DNA of 64,000 bases, taken from Methylophaga sp. GTDB taxonomy: Bacteria; Pseudomonadota; Gammaproteobacteria; Nitrosococcales; Methylophagaceae. The stretch is from the NCBI RefSeq assembly GCF_009711715.1, contig NZ_VENF01000007.1, positions 62,001-126,000 on the forward strand, in the 5' to 3' direction. The position numbers and the translations under genes are program-made. The notes below the pieces were generated by a model that was not told the DNA's origin, searched no databases, and saw nothing but the letters and a program-made list of their open reading frames with translations. How positions within the stretch are numbered: position 1 is the first letter of the stretch; every line of letters starts with the position of its first letter. This document shows positions 1 through 9,561 of this stretch, one piece after another.

Positions 1-521
1 ATTGTCTCATCATCCAGCGCCGCGTGCAGGCCGACGGCGTCGGTCACGCCCTGCGGTGAATGAATGGTCACCGGCTCTTCCGTATAAGCCGTGTTGTCTT
101 GCGTATTCAGCGTCAGTCTCTCGGTGCGCATTTCAAACGCCGGATCGTCCTTGTTGCTGATAATAACATTTCCGGTCAGTAGTATTGTTTCGGCCTCACC
201 CTGGGTGTGACCGTGCTGGGAGCTGACTACCCAGGTATCCTGACCGGGTTCCAGAAACTCGGTGATCGGCTGGATAATTTCTGTCGAGTCATCATGCGGA
301 TAATGCGCCATTTCCTCGCCTTTGATGATGCGCGCCGGTTCACCGTTGATATCCATTATCGTCATGGTGAAGTCGGTCATTGCATAATCGCTGGTGCGCC
401 GCACGTCACTTGTCTGCTGCGCTGATTGATTACTGTCGTAAAAAATCAACCACAGACTGAAGGCAGCTATCAACAGCAGCCCGATGCGGGCATAGCGAGG
501 CAGATTAAAAATGACGTTCAA
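1..521 (-). CDS. lptC: LptC, LPS export protein (3' end outside window)
   Basis: LptC is the bitopic inner-membrane protein that takes LPS from LptBFG and hands it to LptA. The visible part has one N-terminal membrane segment (about residues 11-29), then a beta-rich periplasmic region containing LTLNTQDNTAYTEEP, typical of the OstA/LptC fold. I start it at a TTG at 519-521, with an AGGA Shine-Dalgarno five bases upstream. It overlaps the end of kdsC by 17 bases, as expected for the yrbG-kdsD-kdsC-lptC order of gammaproteobacteria. The reading frame stays open to base 1, so the C-terminus lies outside. The assignment rests on gene order as well as sequence. Confidence 0.85.
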   Translation of the reverse strand, partial: MNVIFNLPRYARIGLLLIAAFSLWLIFYDSNQSAQQTSDVRRTSDYAMTDFTMTIMDINGEPARIIKGEEMAHYPHDDSTEIIQPITEFLEPGQDTWVVSSQHGHTQGEAETILLTGNVIISNKDDPAFEMRTERLTLNTQDNTAYTEEPVTIHSPQGVTDAVGLHAALDDET

Positions 522-1026
522 TTTGATCCTGCAGGTTACCCTGTCCTTCCATAATCAATTCACAAACCTCGCGGGCAGCACCATGACCGCCATTTGACGG
601 TGTGATCCAGTGTGCATGTTTTTTGACAACTTCGTCAGCATCCTGCACTGCTACGGCGAGACCGACACGGCTCATGATGGAGAGATCAACCCAATCATCG
701 CCCACAAAGGCGCACTGTTCGGGCTCCAGACCCAGCTCGGCAATCAATTGCTCAAAAACCGGCAGTTTAACGCGTTTGCCCTGAAAGACATGATTAATGC
801 CCAGACTGTTCATCCGGTGTTCTACCGTTTTTGTGGTTCGGCCACTGATAATGGCAATTTCCACCCCGGTGAGTTGCAGCAGTTTCATACCGTGGCCGTC
901 ACGGGTATGAAAAGATTTATATTCCTGACCATCATCGCCGATGATAATACGGCCATCTGTCAGTACACCATCCACATCGAAGATGACCAGTTTGATTTTT
1001 TTGGCTTTTTCCAGAATGTCCTGCAT
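505..1026 (-). CDS. kdsC: 3-deoxy-D-manno-octulosonate 8-phosphate phosphatase
   Basis: KdsC dephosphorylates KDO-8-phosphate to KDO in the cytoplasm, for the inner core of LPS. The 173-residue protein is the usual length of this cap-less HAD phosphatase. It shows the nucleophile motif FDVDGVLTDG at residues 16-25, the SGR motif II, a conserved lysine region and the GDDWVDL metal-binding motif. It lies 11 bases after kdsD in the same operon, and its end overlaps lptC. Confidence 0.95.
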   Translation of the reverse strand: MQDILEKAKKIKLVIFDVDGVLTDGRIIIGDDGQEYKSFHTRDGHGMKLLQLTGVEIAIISGRTTKTVEHRMNSLGINHVFQGKRVKLPVFEQLIAELGLEPEQCAFVGDDWVDLSIMSRVGLAVAVQDADEVVKKHAHWITPSNGGHGAAREVCELIMEGQGNLQDQIERHF

Positions 1027-1037
1027 TGATTTTCCTG

Positions 1038-2015
1038 TTACACGACACCGGCACGGAGCAGGTCATGCATATTGATGGCCCCGGCCAGTTTGTGTTGTTC
1101 GTTGAGTATGAGTAGGGCATTAATCTTGTAACGCTGCATTAATTCTAGCGCTTCGGCTGCCAGCATTTCGGGTTTGCCGGTTTTGCAGCCACGGGTCATG
1201 AAAGCAGACAGCGGTTCAGTATGAATGTTCACTTCCTGTGCCAGCACACGGCGCAGGTCACCATCGGTAAAAATGCCGACAACCCGCTGCCCGGCATCGG
1301 TCACCGCGGTCATGCCCAGGCCTTTCGCTGACATTTCAATCAGGGCTTCACTGATCAGGGCAGACTCGCTGATAGTGGGAATGGCCGAGCCGGTATGCAT
1401 AATATCGCTCACCCGCAATAACAGGCGGCGGCCAAGCAAGCCGCCCGGATGTGACATGGCAAAGTCTTCTGCGGTAAAGCCGCGGGCTTCCAGCAGGGCA
1501 ACGGCAAGTGCATCGCCCATCACCAGTGCCGCGGTCGTGCTGGAAGTCGGGGCAAGTCCCAGCGGACAGGCCTCACGTTCGACACTGACATCAAGATGGG
1601 CACTGGCACACTGCGCCAATGTCGACTCCGGTCTGCCGGTCATGACGATCAACGGCACATGCAGACGTTTGATCAGCGGCAGGATAGTGAGAATTTCAGC
1701 TGTTTCGCCGGAGTTGGATAAAGCCAGCACCACATCTTTATCGGTGATCATGCCCAGATCCCCATGACTGGCTTCGCCGGGATGAACAAAAAATGCCGGT
1801 GTACCGGTACTGGCCAGGGTAGCAGCGATTTTACTGCCGATATGGCCGGATTTGCCCATGCCGATCACGACTATGCGGCCGCTGCATGCCAGCATAAACT
1901 CACAGGCTCTGATAAAGTCGTCATTGATGCGATCGCGTAAGGCTGATATAGCCGCCAACTCGGTCTCGATGACCGCGCCGGCGAGCGCTTTGAGCTTATC
2001 GTGATCGATCTGCAT
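1038..2015 (-). CDS. kdsD: Arabinose-5-phosphate isomerase
   Basis: KdsD interconverts ribulose-5-phosphate and arabinose-5-phosphate, the first committed step towards KDO. The 325-residue protein has an N-terminal SIS sugar-isomerase domain with GMGKSGHIG at residues 52-60 and a SNSGETAE phosphate-binding loop. Two CBS domains fill roughly residues 205-325. Its ATG overlaps the yrbG stop by one base (TAATG), implying translational coupling. Placement directly before kdsC supports the LPS role rather than a capsule KpsF paralogue. Confidence 0.95.
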   Translation of the reverse strand: MQIDHDKLKALAGAVIETELAAISALRDRINDDFIRACEFMLACSGRIVVIGMGKSGHIGSKIAATLASTGTPAFFVHPGEASHGDLGMITDKDVVLALSNSGETAEILTILPLIKRLHVPLIVMTGRPESTLAQCASAHLDVSVEREACPLGLAPTSSTTAALVMGDALAVALLEARGFTAEDFAMSHPGGLLGRRLLLRVSDIMHTGSAIPTISESALISEALIEMSAKGLGMTAVTDAGQRVVGIFTDGDLRRVLAQEVNIHTEPLSAFMTRGCKTGKPEMLAAEALELMQRYKINALLILNEQHKLAGAINMHDLLRAGVV

Positions 2016-3001
2016 TAACTGATTCCCGGCATGTTCTGGTAGGCAAGAAGACTGTTATAGCCAATATAGACCACTAACAGCAAGGCCCCCGCTACCCGGC
2101 CGATACGGCCCTGGGAACAATAGCGTGCGAAAAGGAAAAGACCCACTGCCAGTCCGATCATAAATGGGAAATCACGGTAAAGCAGCATGGGATCGACATT
2201 TGAAGGGGCAATCAGGCCCGGCATCGCCAGTACAGCGAGCAGATTGAAAATATTGGAGCCGAGGATATTACCCACGGCGATATCGTGTTCGTGTTTCAGT
2301 GCCGAGATTACCGACGCTGCCAGTTCCGGCAGGCTGGTGCCAATCGCGACAATAGTCAGACCAATAATCAGATCACTGACACCCAGTAAGGTGGCGATGC
2401 CGCTGGCACCCCAGACCAGTGACTTCGAGCCGACCAGCAGTGATGCCAGGCCGATCGTAAAATACCAACTGGCTTTGCCGGTCGACATTTTGGGTTCGGC
2501 ATATTCTTCAGCGAATTCAGCCTCCAGGGGGTCGTTTTTCCCCAGACCTTTGTAGGCCATCCAGCCCATGGCGGCAATAGTCAGCAGGAAACCGACGAAA
2601 AGAATGCCACCATCCATTCGGCTCAGTACACCATCGGTAATCATGATGAGCGATATCAGCATGACAAAAGCCAGCAGAGGAAATTCACGGCGCAGCGTGG
2701 CCGAGTTGACGACCAGTGGTGCGATCAAAGTGGTTACCCCCAGCACCAGGCCCACATTGGTGATATTGGAGCCGATGGCATTACCGATACCCATTGCCGG
2801 CACGCCATCAATGGCGGCCAGAGCGGACACCAGCATTTCCGGTGCCGAAGTGCCGAAACCGACGATGGTGACACCGACAATAAGGGGAGAAACACCCAGG
2901 TTACTGGCGATGTTGGCAGCCCCGTCAATAAAACGATCTGCACCCCAAATCAGGATGGCAAAGCCGGCCACAATGGCAACAATAAATAAAATGCTGGTCA
3001 T
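2015..3001 (-). CDS. yrbG: Calcium/sodium antiporter, YrbG family
   Basis: This inner-membrane cation exchanger belongs to the CaCA superfamily. Its 328 residues form two homologous halves of about five membrane helices each. The signature alpha repeats are visible: GNAIGSN at residues 73-79 with GFGTSAPEM before it, and GNILGSNIFN in the second half with AIGTSLPEL. It heads the yrbG-kdsD-kdsC-lptC operon. Conservation of this order is well known, but the link between ion exchange and LPS synthesis is unclear. The direction and ion specificity are inferred from the family only. Confidence 0.92.
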   Translation of the reverse strand: MTSILFIVAIVAGFAILIWGADRFIDGAANIASNLGVSPLIVGVTIVGFGTSAPEMLVSALAAIDGVPAMGIGNAIGSNITNVGLVLGVTTLIAPLVVNSATLRREFPLLAFVMLISLIMITDGVLSRMDGGILFVGFLLTIAAMGWMAYKGLGKNDPLEAEFAEEYAEPKMSTGKASWYFTIGLASLLVGSKSLVWGASGIATLLGVSDLIIGLTIVAIGTSLPELAASVISALKHEHDIAVGNILGSNIFNLLAVLAMPGLIAPSNVDPMLLYRDFPFMIGLAVGLFLFARYCSQGRIGRVAGALLLVVYIGYNSLLAYQNMPGIS

Positions 3002-3042
3002 AACACTCCGTGACTGGTCTGAATCCGGTTTAGTTGAAACAT

Positions 3043-3068
3043 AAAAAAAGCCGGGTCATAACCCGGCT
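3043..3068 (-). terminator. Rho-independent terminator after mlaA
   Basis: A perfect 8-bp stem (AGCCGGGT/ACCCGGCT, arms 3049-3056 and 3061-3068) has a 4-base loop. Read on the minus strand it is followed by a run of T (complement of 3043-3048). It ends the mlaA transcript and separates it from yrbG. Confidence 0.85.
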
Positions 3069-3102
3069 CTTTATTATAAGGTCTCAACAGGAGATTGTCG
3101 TG

Positions 3103-3834
3103 TCACTCGTCCTCGAACACATCGAAGTCATCATTTTGCGGTGGGTTACCGTCGAAAACCAGATACTCACGACGTGACATGTAGGCATCACGAACATAAC
3201 TGTATTCATCAGTGGCAGCCTGGTCCAACACTTTCTCTGCTTTGAGCAGATTGGCGCGGGTATCGATAACACGGGTGCCGACCAGTGCGATGCGGGCATC
3301 GTCACCTTCAACGTACATCACGGGATCGGTGAACATATCGCCGACCAGACCGAAGGTGTCACGCACATTGCGCGGGCCGAAGAAAGGCAGCACGACATAG
3401 GCACCGGGCTCAGCGCCCCAGACGCCCAGCGTCTGACCGAAATCTTCATTATTCTTGGTAAAGCCGCTCAGGCTGGCGACGTCAAAAATACCGGCTACAC
3501 CGACCGTAGTATTCAGTACAAAGCGGTGAGTATCACGGTAAGCCTGGTAGAACTTGCCCTGAAACAAGTCATTGATAATCACAGTGATGTCATTCAGGTT
3601 GCTGAAGAAGTTACTGACACCCTGGCTGATAGGAGCAGGCACAACAGCGTCATAGCCCCTGGCAACCGGTTTGAGTACGGCGGTATCCACTGCATCATTA
3701 AACTTGTACATGGCACGGTTATATCCTTCCAATGGATCACTGACGCCTGCACTCTGGTTAATGGTGGCGCAACCGGTCATGAACAGTACCATGACCACTA
3801 CACCCAGTCTGAAAACGGTACGGAGTTGTGTCAT
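3103..3834 (-). CDS. mlaA: MlaA/VacJ outer-membrane lipoprotein
   Basis: MlaA sits in the outer membrane with porins and passes misplaced outer-leaflet phospholipids to MlaC, keeping lipid asymmetry. The 243-residue precursor has a lipoprotein signal with lipobox MTGC (Cys22). The family pattern follows: DPLEGYNRAMYKFND, then NFFSNLNDI and a GEP/GxYVVLPFFGP-type stretch (here GAEPGAYVVLPFFGP). The acidic C-terminal tail is typical. It is a single gene here; the mlaFEDCB operon is not in the window. It has its own terminator. Confidence 0.93.
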   Translation of the reverse strand: MTQLRTVFRLGVVVMVLFMTGCATINQSAGVSDPLEGYNRAMYKFNDAVDTAVLKPVARGYDAVVPAPISQGVSNFFSNLNDITVIINDLFQGKFYQAYRDTHRFVLNTTVGVAGIFDVASLSGFTKNNEDFGQTLGVWGAEPGAYVVLPFFGPRNVRDTFGLVGDMFTDPVMYVEGDDARIALVGTRVIDTRANLLKAEKVLDQAATDEYSYVRDAYMSRREYLVFDGNPPQNDDFDVFEDE

Positions 3835-3964
3835 TGAAATCTTTATCCCTGTTTATTCTTATTGACCCACAAATAATCTCACGCTGGTCGGAGCCGATCA
3901 AGAGATCCTGTTGTAATATCGGCAAACAGGGGATGAAGTTTGTTGTATAAATGCAACAGTCTGG

Positions 3965-5008
3965 TCAGCGTTCCCGGACTGTCTGCTCCCGACGCTGCAT
4001 GTCGGCTGTTGCAGCATTATCAAACATAAAGCTGGCGAAAACCTCACTACAGGCAAGCCAGCTGTTTTTCCGCGCATAATCAATACAGTCCTGTGAGTTT
4101 AAGCCCAGTGCTTTTTCTACGGCTTCAGCCAGATTGTCACTGAGACTGCCGGTGATACCCTCCTGCACCACATCTGCTGGCCCCGTCACCGGATAAGCCG
4201 CTACCGGCACGCCGCAGGCCATCGCTTCCAGTAACACCAGCCCGAAAGTATCGGTGCGGCTGGGGAAAACAAACACATCCGCTGCCGCAACATAGCTGGC
4301 CAGTTCTCTGCCGAACTTGGCACCGGTGAACAGCACATCGGGATAGGCCTGTCGCAACTGTTCCAGATCCGGCCCGTCACCGACAACGACTTTACTGCCC
4401 GGCACATTCAGTTCAAGGAAAGCTTCAATATTTTTTTCTACCGCTACCCGGCCCATATTGAGCAGAATCGGACCTGGCAGGTCCAGTTGCTGCGGATTTT
4501 CCGGCGTGAAAATATCGGTATCCACACCGCGGCCCCAGACTTCAACATGCTTAAAGCCCCTTTGAAGCAGACGCTGACGCTGGGATTCAGTCGGCACCAG
4601 GGTGTGTACCGCCCGGCCGTGAAAGCGACGCAACCAGGCATAGGTCCAGCTCAGAGGAATCGGTGCCCTGAGACGGACATACTCAGGAAACTGGGTGTGA
4701 TACGACGTGGTGAACTGGATCCTGTTACGCAGGCACCAGCGTCTTGCCGCCATGCCCAGCGGGCCTTCAGTCGCAATGTGTATAGCATTGGCATTGTGAG
4801 CATTAAGTAATTTCGCCACCTTGCGGCCGGGAAACAATGACAGCGGAATACTGGGATAACTGGGGCAGGGGATGGTTTTGAACAATTCAGGGGTAATTAA
4901 ATGCACTTCATGGCCCAGCTGTTCCAGGCATTTGCGGGTCTGTTTTAGCGTCCGCACAACGCCGTTGACCTGGGGATTCCAGGCATCGGTCACGATAACA
5001 ATTTTCAT
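3965..5008 (-). CDS. GT4-family glycosyltransferase
   Basis: This 347-residue cytoplasmic or membrane-associated glycosyltransferase has the GT-B fold. The N-terminal acceptor domain begins VTDAWNPQVNGVVRTL, a start shared with MgtA/PimB-like mannosyltransferases and SQD2. The C-terminal donor domain has VAVEKNIEAF and the EX7E-type region SRTDTFGLVLLEAMACG. It lies 50 bases after the phosphoesterase gene on the same strand, a common pairing that suggests glycolipid or envelope synthesis. The donor and acceptor cannot be read from sequence. It probably uses a nucleotide-sugar to glycosylate a lipid. Confidence 0.8.
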   Translation of the reverse strand: MKIVIVTDAWNPQVNGVVRTLKQTRKCLEQLGHEVHLITPELFKTIPCPSYPSIPLSLFPGRKVAKLLNAHNANAIHIATEGPLGMAARRWCLRNRIQFTTSYHTQFPEYVRLRAPIPLSWTYAWLRRFHGRAVHTLVPTESQRQRLLQRGFKHVEVWGRGVDTDIFTPENPQQLDLPGPILLNMGRVAVEKNIEAFLELNVPGSKVVVGDGPDLEQLRQAYPDVLFTGAKFGRELASYVAAADVFVFPSRTDTFGLVLLEAMACGVPVAAYPVTGPADVVQEGITGSLSDNLAEAVEKALGLNSQDCIDYARKNSWLACSEVFASFMFDNAATADMQRREQTVRER

Positions 5009-5058
5009 TGGGGCTTTTCCGCTAACAGCAGGTGGCGATACGCAAACATAAACAAGCC

Positions 5059-5853
5059 CTAGGCGGCTTGAACCAGAGCTTTGGGTTGTTCGACCAGTTC
5101 AGTCCAGTGGAGGATTTCCATTTCGCCGTTAGGGTGCTCGACCAGCGCGGTGCAGCTTTCCACCCAGTCACCGCAGTTGTAGTAATCAATATCGTGGTGG
5201 CGGGCGATTTCGGCGCGGTGAATGTGACCACATACTACGCCGTCAACACCCTGTCGCGCGGCTTCGTAGGCTACCGCTTCTTCGAAATTGCTGATGTACT
5301 GCACCGCATTTTTGACTTTGTGCTTCAGAAAAGCCGCCAGTGACCAGTAAGAAAAGCCCAGCTTGCGACGTACCAGGTTGACGTAGCGGTTGGCGCGCAG
5401 CAGCCACTCATAAAGACGGCTGCCGACCTTGGCCAGCAGCGGAGAAATTTTCACCACGCTGTCGAACTGGTCGCCGTGGATGATAAGCAGCTTGCGATTA
5501 TCCGCGGTGGTGTGAATTACTTCATTCTGAATTTCTACATTGCCGAACACGGCACCATCGTAATCGCGCAGGATTTCATCGTGATTGCCCGGCACATAAA
5601 TCACTTTGGTGTTGTGTTTGGCTTTACCCAGCAGGGTGCGGATGACATTGTTGTGCGCCTGCGGCCAGAACATCTTCTTTTTCATCTCCCAGATGTCGAT
5701 AATGTCGCCGACCAGGTACAGGTAGTCACATTCCACTTTATGCAGGAAATCGAGCAGAAAATCGGCGCTGCAGCCGCGGAAGCCAAGGTGAATATCCGAG
5801 ATCCAGACGCTGCGAACTTTTATCTTTCCTTTCTGACTCACTTGTTTTTGCAT
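5059..5853 (-). CDS. LpxH-like UDP-2,3-diacylglucosamine diphosphatase family metallophosphoesterase
   Basis: This 264-residue calcineurin-like phosphoesterase shows every metal-binding block in order: SDIHLGFRG (Asp20, His22), GDIIDIWE, GNHDE, HGDQFD and GHIHRA. It resembles the LpxH2/YbbF-type group more than canonical LpxH (about 240 aa), so the substrate is uncertain: UDP-diacylglucosamine or another pyrophosphate or lipid phosphate. It precedes and probably shares a transcript with the GT4 glycosyltransferase. The ATG at 5851-5853 is preceded by a purine-rich stretch. Confidence 0.78.
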   Translation of the reverse strand: MQKQVSQKGKIKVRSVWISDIHLGFRGCSADFLLDFLHKVECDYLYLVGDIIDIWEMKKKMFWPQAHNNVIRTLLGKAKHNTKVIYVPGNHDEILRDYDGAVFGNVEIQNEVIHTTADNRKLLIIHGDQFDSVVKISPLLAKVGSRLYEWLLRANRYVNLVRRKLGFSYWSLAAFLKHKVKNAVQYISNFEEAVAYEAARQGVDGVVCGHIHRAEIARHHDIDYYNCGDWVESCTALVEHPNGEMEILHWTELVEQPKALVQAA

Positions 5854-5993
5854 TATGTGCCCCTACCTTTTATCTTGAGCGCACACTAACTAATTAATAT
5901 TGCAGCGTTATTAACTTTTTATTGCAGAATCGTGACGTAAGACCGGCTGGCCGGCTGTCGTATAATCAACGCCTGCCCTGACCAGAGAGAATT

Positions 5994-8033
5994 ATGAGCA
6001 ATCCATTACTAGACGATTACACTTTGCCGCCGTTTTCCAGAATCAAGCCGGAACATGTTGAGCCGGCTGTCACTCAGGCCATTGAAAAAGCGAGGGAAGC
6101 CGTCAATACACTGCTGACCCGTATTTCCGAGCCGACCTGGGAAACCCTGGTAGAGCCGATGGAAGAAATCGAAGCCAGCATCGATCATGTCTGGTCGCCG
6201 GTCAGCCATATGAACTCAGTGGTCAATTCCGATGAACTGCGCAAGGCTTACAACGCCTGTCTGCCGATGCTGAGCGAATTCGGTACCGAGCTGGGTCAGA
6301 ATGAAGATCTTTACCGTGCCTACAAGGCGCTGGCAGAAAGCGAAGCCTATCAACAGCTTGATACCGCGCAGAAAAAAGTCATTGATAATGCGATACGTGA
6401 TTTCCGTCTGTCCGGTGTTGAGCTGCCACCGGCACAGCGGGATCAATATAAAAAGATCACCCAGAAGCTGACCGAGCTCAGCGCCAGGTTCGAAGAAAAC
6501 CTGCTCGACGCGACCCACGCCTGGAAAAAGCATATTACCGACGAAGCCATGCTGTCTGGCCTGCCGCCTTCCACCGTGGCGATGGCGGAGCAGTTTGCCA
6601 AGCGTGACGGTCTGGAAGGCTGGGTCTTCACCCTCGACTTCCCGTCCTACATGCCGGTGATGTCCTATGCTGACAACCGTGAACTGCGCGAAGAGATGTA
6701 CACCGCCTTCGCCACCAAGGCTTCTGATCAGGGGCCCAATGCCGGTAAATGGGACAACACTGAAGTCATGGCCGAGATTCTGAAACTGCGCCATGAACTC
6801 GCCCAGCTACTGGGCTTTAATAACCACGCCGAACGTTCCCTGGCCACCAAAATGGCACAGACACCGGAACAGGTGCTGGACTTTCTGAATGATCTGGCCG
6901 CCCGCAGCAAACCGATTGCCGAAAAAGAGTTTGAAGAACTCAAGGCCTATGCCAAAGAAACCGCCGGCATGGACGATCTGGAAGCCTGGGATGTGACGTA
7001 TTTTGCCGAGCAACTGCGTCAGCAGCGTTATTCGATTTCGCAGGAAGAACTGAAACCTTACTTCCCTGAAGACAGAGTGGTGAATGGCCTGTTTGCCGTG
7101 GTTAACAAGCTGTATGGCCTGGAAATCACTGAACGCAAGGATGTCGACACCTGGCATAAAGATGTGCGTTTCTTTGAAATCCGTGAAGCCAGTGGCGAAC
7201 TGCGCGGGCAGTTCTATCTCGATCTCTATGCCCGTCAGCACAAACGTGGCGGCGCCTGGATGGATGAATGCCTGGTGCGTCGTAAGACCGCCGATGGCAT
7301 TCAGACCCCTGTCGCTTTCCTGACCTGTAATTTCTCGGAACCGGTCGGGGGCAAGCCGGCTTTGTTCACCCATGATGAAGTGACCACGCTGTTCCATGAG
7401 TTCGGCCATGGCCTGCACCATATGCTGACCAAGATTGATTATTCCGGTGTTTCCGGGATTAACGGTGTGGCCTGGGATGCGGTCGAACTGCCCAGCCAGT
7501 TTATGGAAAACTGGTGCTGGGAACGCGAAGCGCTGGATCTGATTGCCGGTCATTATGAAACCGGTGAGCCGCTGCCGGAAGCCTTGTATCAGAAAATGAT
7601 TGCAGCGCGTAACTTCCAGTCAGCGATGATGATGCTGAGACAAATCGAGTTTTCTCTGTTCGATTTCCGTCTGCATCTGGAGTTTGATCCGAACGAAGCC
7701 AACCAGGTCGATAAGATCCTGGCCGAAGTGCGCGATCAAATCACCGTGGTCAAGCCACCTAAATTCAACCGCTTTGCTCACAGCTTTGCCCATATCTTTG
7801 CCGGCGGTTATGCGGCCGGTTATTACAGCTACAAATGGGCGGAAGTGTTGTCGGCAGATGCCTTCTCCAAGTTTGAGGAAAACGGGATTTTTGATCGCAA
7901 GACCGGTCTCGAATTCCTGTCGTCGATTCTGGAGCAGGGTGGCTCCAAAGAGCCGATGGAGCTGTTTATCGAGTTCCGTGGCCGTGAACCTGAGATTGAT
8001 GCCTTACTCAGGCATTCAGGCATTGCCGCTTAA
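5994..8033 (+). CDS. prlC: Oligopeptidase A (M3 metallopeptidase)
   Basis: This cytosolic zinc endopeptidase degrades short peptides, including cleaved signal peptides. Its 679 residues match the family length (E. coli 680). The zinc motif HEFGHGLHH begins at residue 468, followed by the downstream glutamate region of M3 enzymes (ELPSQFMENW). The ATG at 5994 follows a GAGAGAA ribosome site. It is monocistronic, divergent from the phosphoesterase gene, and ends in a strong terminator. Confidence 0.95.
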   Translation: MSNPLLDDYTLPPFSRIKPEHVEPAVTQAIEKAREAVNTLLTRISEPTWETLVEPMEEIEASIDHVWSPVSHMNSVVNSDELRKAYNACLPMLSEFGTELGQNEDLYRAYKALAESEAYQQLDTAQKKVIDNAIRDFRLSGVELPPAQRDQYKKITQKLTELSARFEENLLDATHAWKKHITDEAMLSGLPPSTVAMAEQFAKRDGLEGWVFTLDFPSYMPVMSYADNRELREEMYTAFATKASDQGPNAGKWDNTEVMAEILKLRHELAQLLGFNNHAERSLATKMAQTPEQVLDFLNDLAARSKPIAEKEFEELKAYAKETAGMDDLEAWDVTYFAEQLRQQRYSISQEELKPYFPEDRVVNGLFAVVNKLYGLEITERKDVDTWHKDVRFFEIREASGELRGQFYLDLYARQHKRGGAWMDECLVRRKTADGIQTPVAFLTCNFSEPVGGKPALFTHDEVTTLFHEFGHGLHHMLTKIDYSGVSGINGVAWDAVELPSQFMENWCWEREALDLIAGHYETGEPLPEALYQKMIAARNFQSAMMMLRQIEFSLFDFRLHLEFDPNEANQVDKILAEVRDQITVVKPPKFNRFAHSFAHIFAGGYAAGYYSYKWAEVLSADAFSKFEENGIFDRKTGLEFLSSILEQGGSKEPMELFIEFRGREPEIDALLRHSGIAA

Positions 8034-8034
8034 T

Positions 8035-8060
8035 AAAAAAGAGCCGAAAGGCTCTTTTTT
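8035..8060. terminator. Bidirectional terminator after prlC
   Basis: A GAGCC/GGCTC stem with a GAAA loop (8041-8054) is extended by A/T runs on both sides, so it can stop transcription of prlC and of the convergent beta-barrel gene. Confidence 0.88.
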
Positions 8061-8079
8061 ATTTGTGCTGACTCAGCGT

Positions 8080-8847
8080 TTACAGCGGCCTGGAGATACC
8101 CAGCGTGATGCTGTTGCTCCTGAGATCGAGTTCATGCTCAAAACCATCATTCGGGTAATCGAGGGTGGTGCTGTCACTGTCGAAAACATTGTTATAGGCT
8201 GAATAGCGGTATTCCAGCCTGACGGTCCAGTCAGCCATCAGCCGATGCTCAATGCCTGCACTGGCTGTCCAGCCGAGTTTCCACTTGTCTTGATCTTCAT
8301 TGACTCGCTGCGGCTGAAAGGTATCAGTGAACAGAAAGTCATATTCAAATTTACGTAAAGACGGCCCGGCAGCGATATAAAACAAGGATTTTTTATGCGC
8401 GTAACCCAAACGGGCTTTGAGGTTCACTGCCCAATCCGATTCAACCCGTGTGGTCACATTAAAGGTGTCGCCCGGTGCCGTGTTGTACTCAACCGGGCCA
8501 GCGGCATTCTTTTCTTTGAAATCCGAAAAGCTGAGATCGGCTTCCAGACCATAGACCAGATTACCGCTCTGGTGATTGTACCCCCAGAACAGCTGACCCT
8601 GAGCATGGTTGTCTTCAATATCATCAGAAGCACGGGGATTAACCAGCGCAAAATCGTCACCGGTAAAGTAGCCCTGCGATTTTACTTCAGCTGTCGGATC
8701 GGCTTCGCTACGTTCGGCACCGAGACTGAAACCGGCATAGCCGCCTTGCCAATAGGAGACTTGCTGGTTTTCGGCAAAAGCCGGATGACTGCTAAATGAG
8801 AGGACGAATACAAGGCCTGCGATGCCTGTCGCTGAAAATGGTTTCAT
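8080..8847 (-). CDS. Small outer-membrane beta-barrel protein
   Basis: This 255-residue exported protein has a signal peptide (about residues 1-25, ending HPAFA). Its pattern of amphipathic strands and the C-terminal stretch NSITLGISRPL suggest an 8-10 stranded barrel of the OmpA/opacity (OMP_b-brl) type. Recurrent features such as GFSLGAERSE, WAVNLKARLGYA, FYIAAGPSLR and VRLEYRYSAY are typical of this superfamily. No periplasmic OmpA domain is present. The function is unknown; such proteins occur as minor surface proteins in many proteobacteria. Confidence 0.75.
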   Translation of the reverse strand: MKPFSATGIAGLVFVLSFSSHPAFAENQQVSYWQGGYAGFSLGAERSEADPTAEVKSQGYFTGDDFALVNPRASDDIEDNHAQGQLFWGYNHQSGNLVYGLEADLSFSDFKEKNAAGPVEYNTAPGDTFNVTTRVESDWAVNLKARLGYAHKKSLFYIAAGPSLRKFEYDFLFTDTFQPQRVNEDQDKWKLGWTASAGIEHRLMADWTVRLEYRYSAYNNVFDSDSTTLDYPNDGFEHELDLRSNSITLGISRPL

Positions 8848-8933
8848 GGGCTGGGTTCCTGCTGAACTTGTTGTGAACGGGTCATGCTTATTGGGTGGAT
8901 TGTGCGGCGAATCTTTATAAGGAACTGTTTACC

Positions 8934-8968
8934 TAAAAATAAAGCAGCCAGCGCTGGCGCTGGCTGCT
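8934..8968 (-). terminator. Terminator of the secreted 138-aa protein gene
   Basis: A perfect 11-bp inverted repeat (8943-8953 and 8958-8968, loop CTGG) is followed on the minus strand by a T-rich run. Confidence 0.8.
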
Positions 8969-8986
8969 AATAATGAAAATCGGAAA

Positions 8987-9403
8987 TCAGGAATTCATGC
9001 AGATCTGTACACTTTCCTGTGCAGTCTGAATCATCACCATCACATCGTCTTTTTTGACCAGACCGGCATCAATATCTTCTTTCAGCTTCTGGTTCAGGGC
9101 GCGGGTGGTGTTAGCCACATCACCTCCATCTGCGACCAGCATGATCGCCTTGTCCCGGTATTCTGCCGGCAGATTACTCAGTCCTTTAATCTGGCATTCA
9201 GCCATTTTCGCGACATAGGCATCAGCCTCGGCACGGATCGCTTTCGCTGTCATGTCGGGACGGTCGCTGCTGAGCTTCTTCATCACCAACGGCTTCATCT
9301 GTTCGCTGTAGTGTTTTTTGTAGTTTTCCTGAGTCTCGGCATCAATAGCGAGGGCCTGCTGAGCGGCAAAAATCAAAGGCAATAGTAATAATAGTTTTTT
9401 CAT
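8987..9403 (-). CDS. Secreted hypothetical protein
   Basis: This 138-residue protein has a clean signal peptide (KKLLLLLPLIFAAQQALA, cleavage near residue 19). The mature part is short, charged and mostly helical, with two cysteines (in AECQIKG and near the C-terminus, VQICMNS) that could form a disulfide. I do not recognise the family. It is monocistronic with its own terminator and is probably periplasmic. Confidence 0.65.
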   Translation of the reverse strand: MKKLLLLLPLIFAAQQALAIDAETQENYKKHYSEQMKPLVMKKLSSDRPDMTAKAIRAEADAYVAKMAECQIKGLSNLPAEYRDKAIMLVADGGDVANTTRALNQKLKEDIDAGLVKKDDVMVMIQTAQESVQICMNS

Positions 9404-9561
9404 TGCATATCCTTTCGTGTTGGGACCCCATAAAATTATCGGGGGTATTCATGCTGAAACATAAGGTTTAGGGAATCAATTTCCTGTGAACTGTATCTCG
9501 TTAAACAAAATCATTCCAGCACGCGTATTGGACTATGAAGTCTGACAGAAAAAGCAGGCAA

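Noticed and set aside
6807-7553. Open frame of 248 codons antisense to prlC
   Set aside because: It is a shadow of the M3 peptidase reading frame, which covers the zinc motif region.
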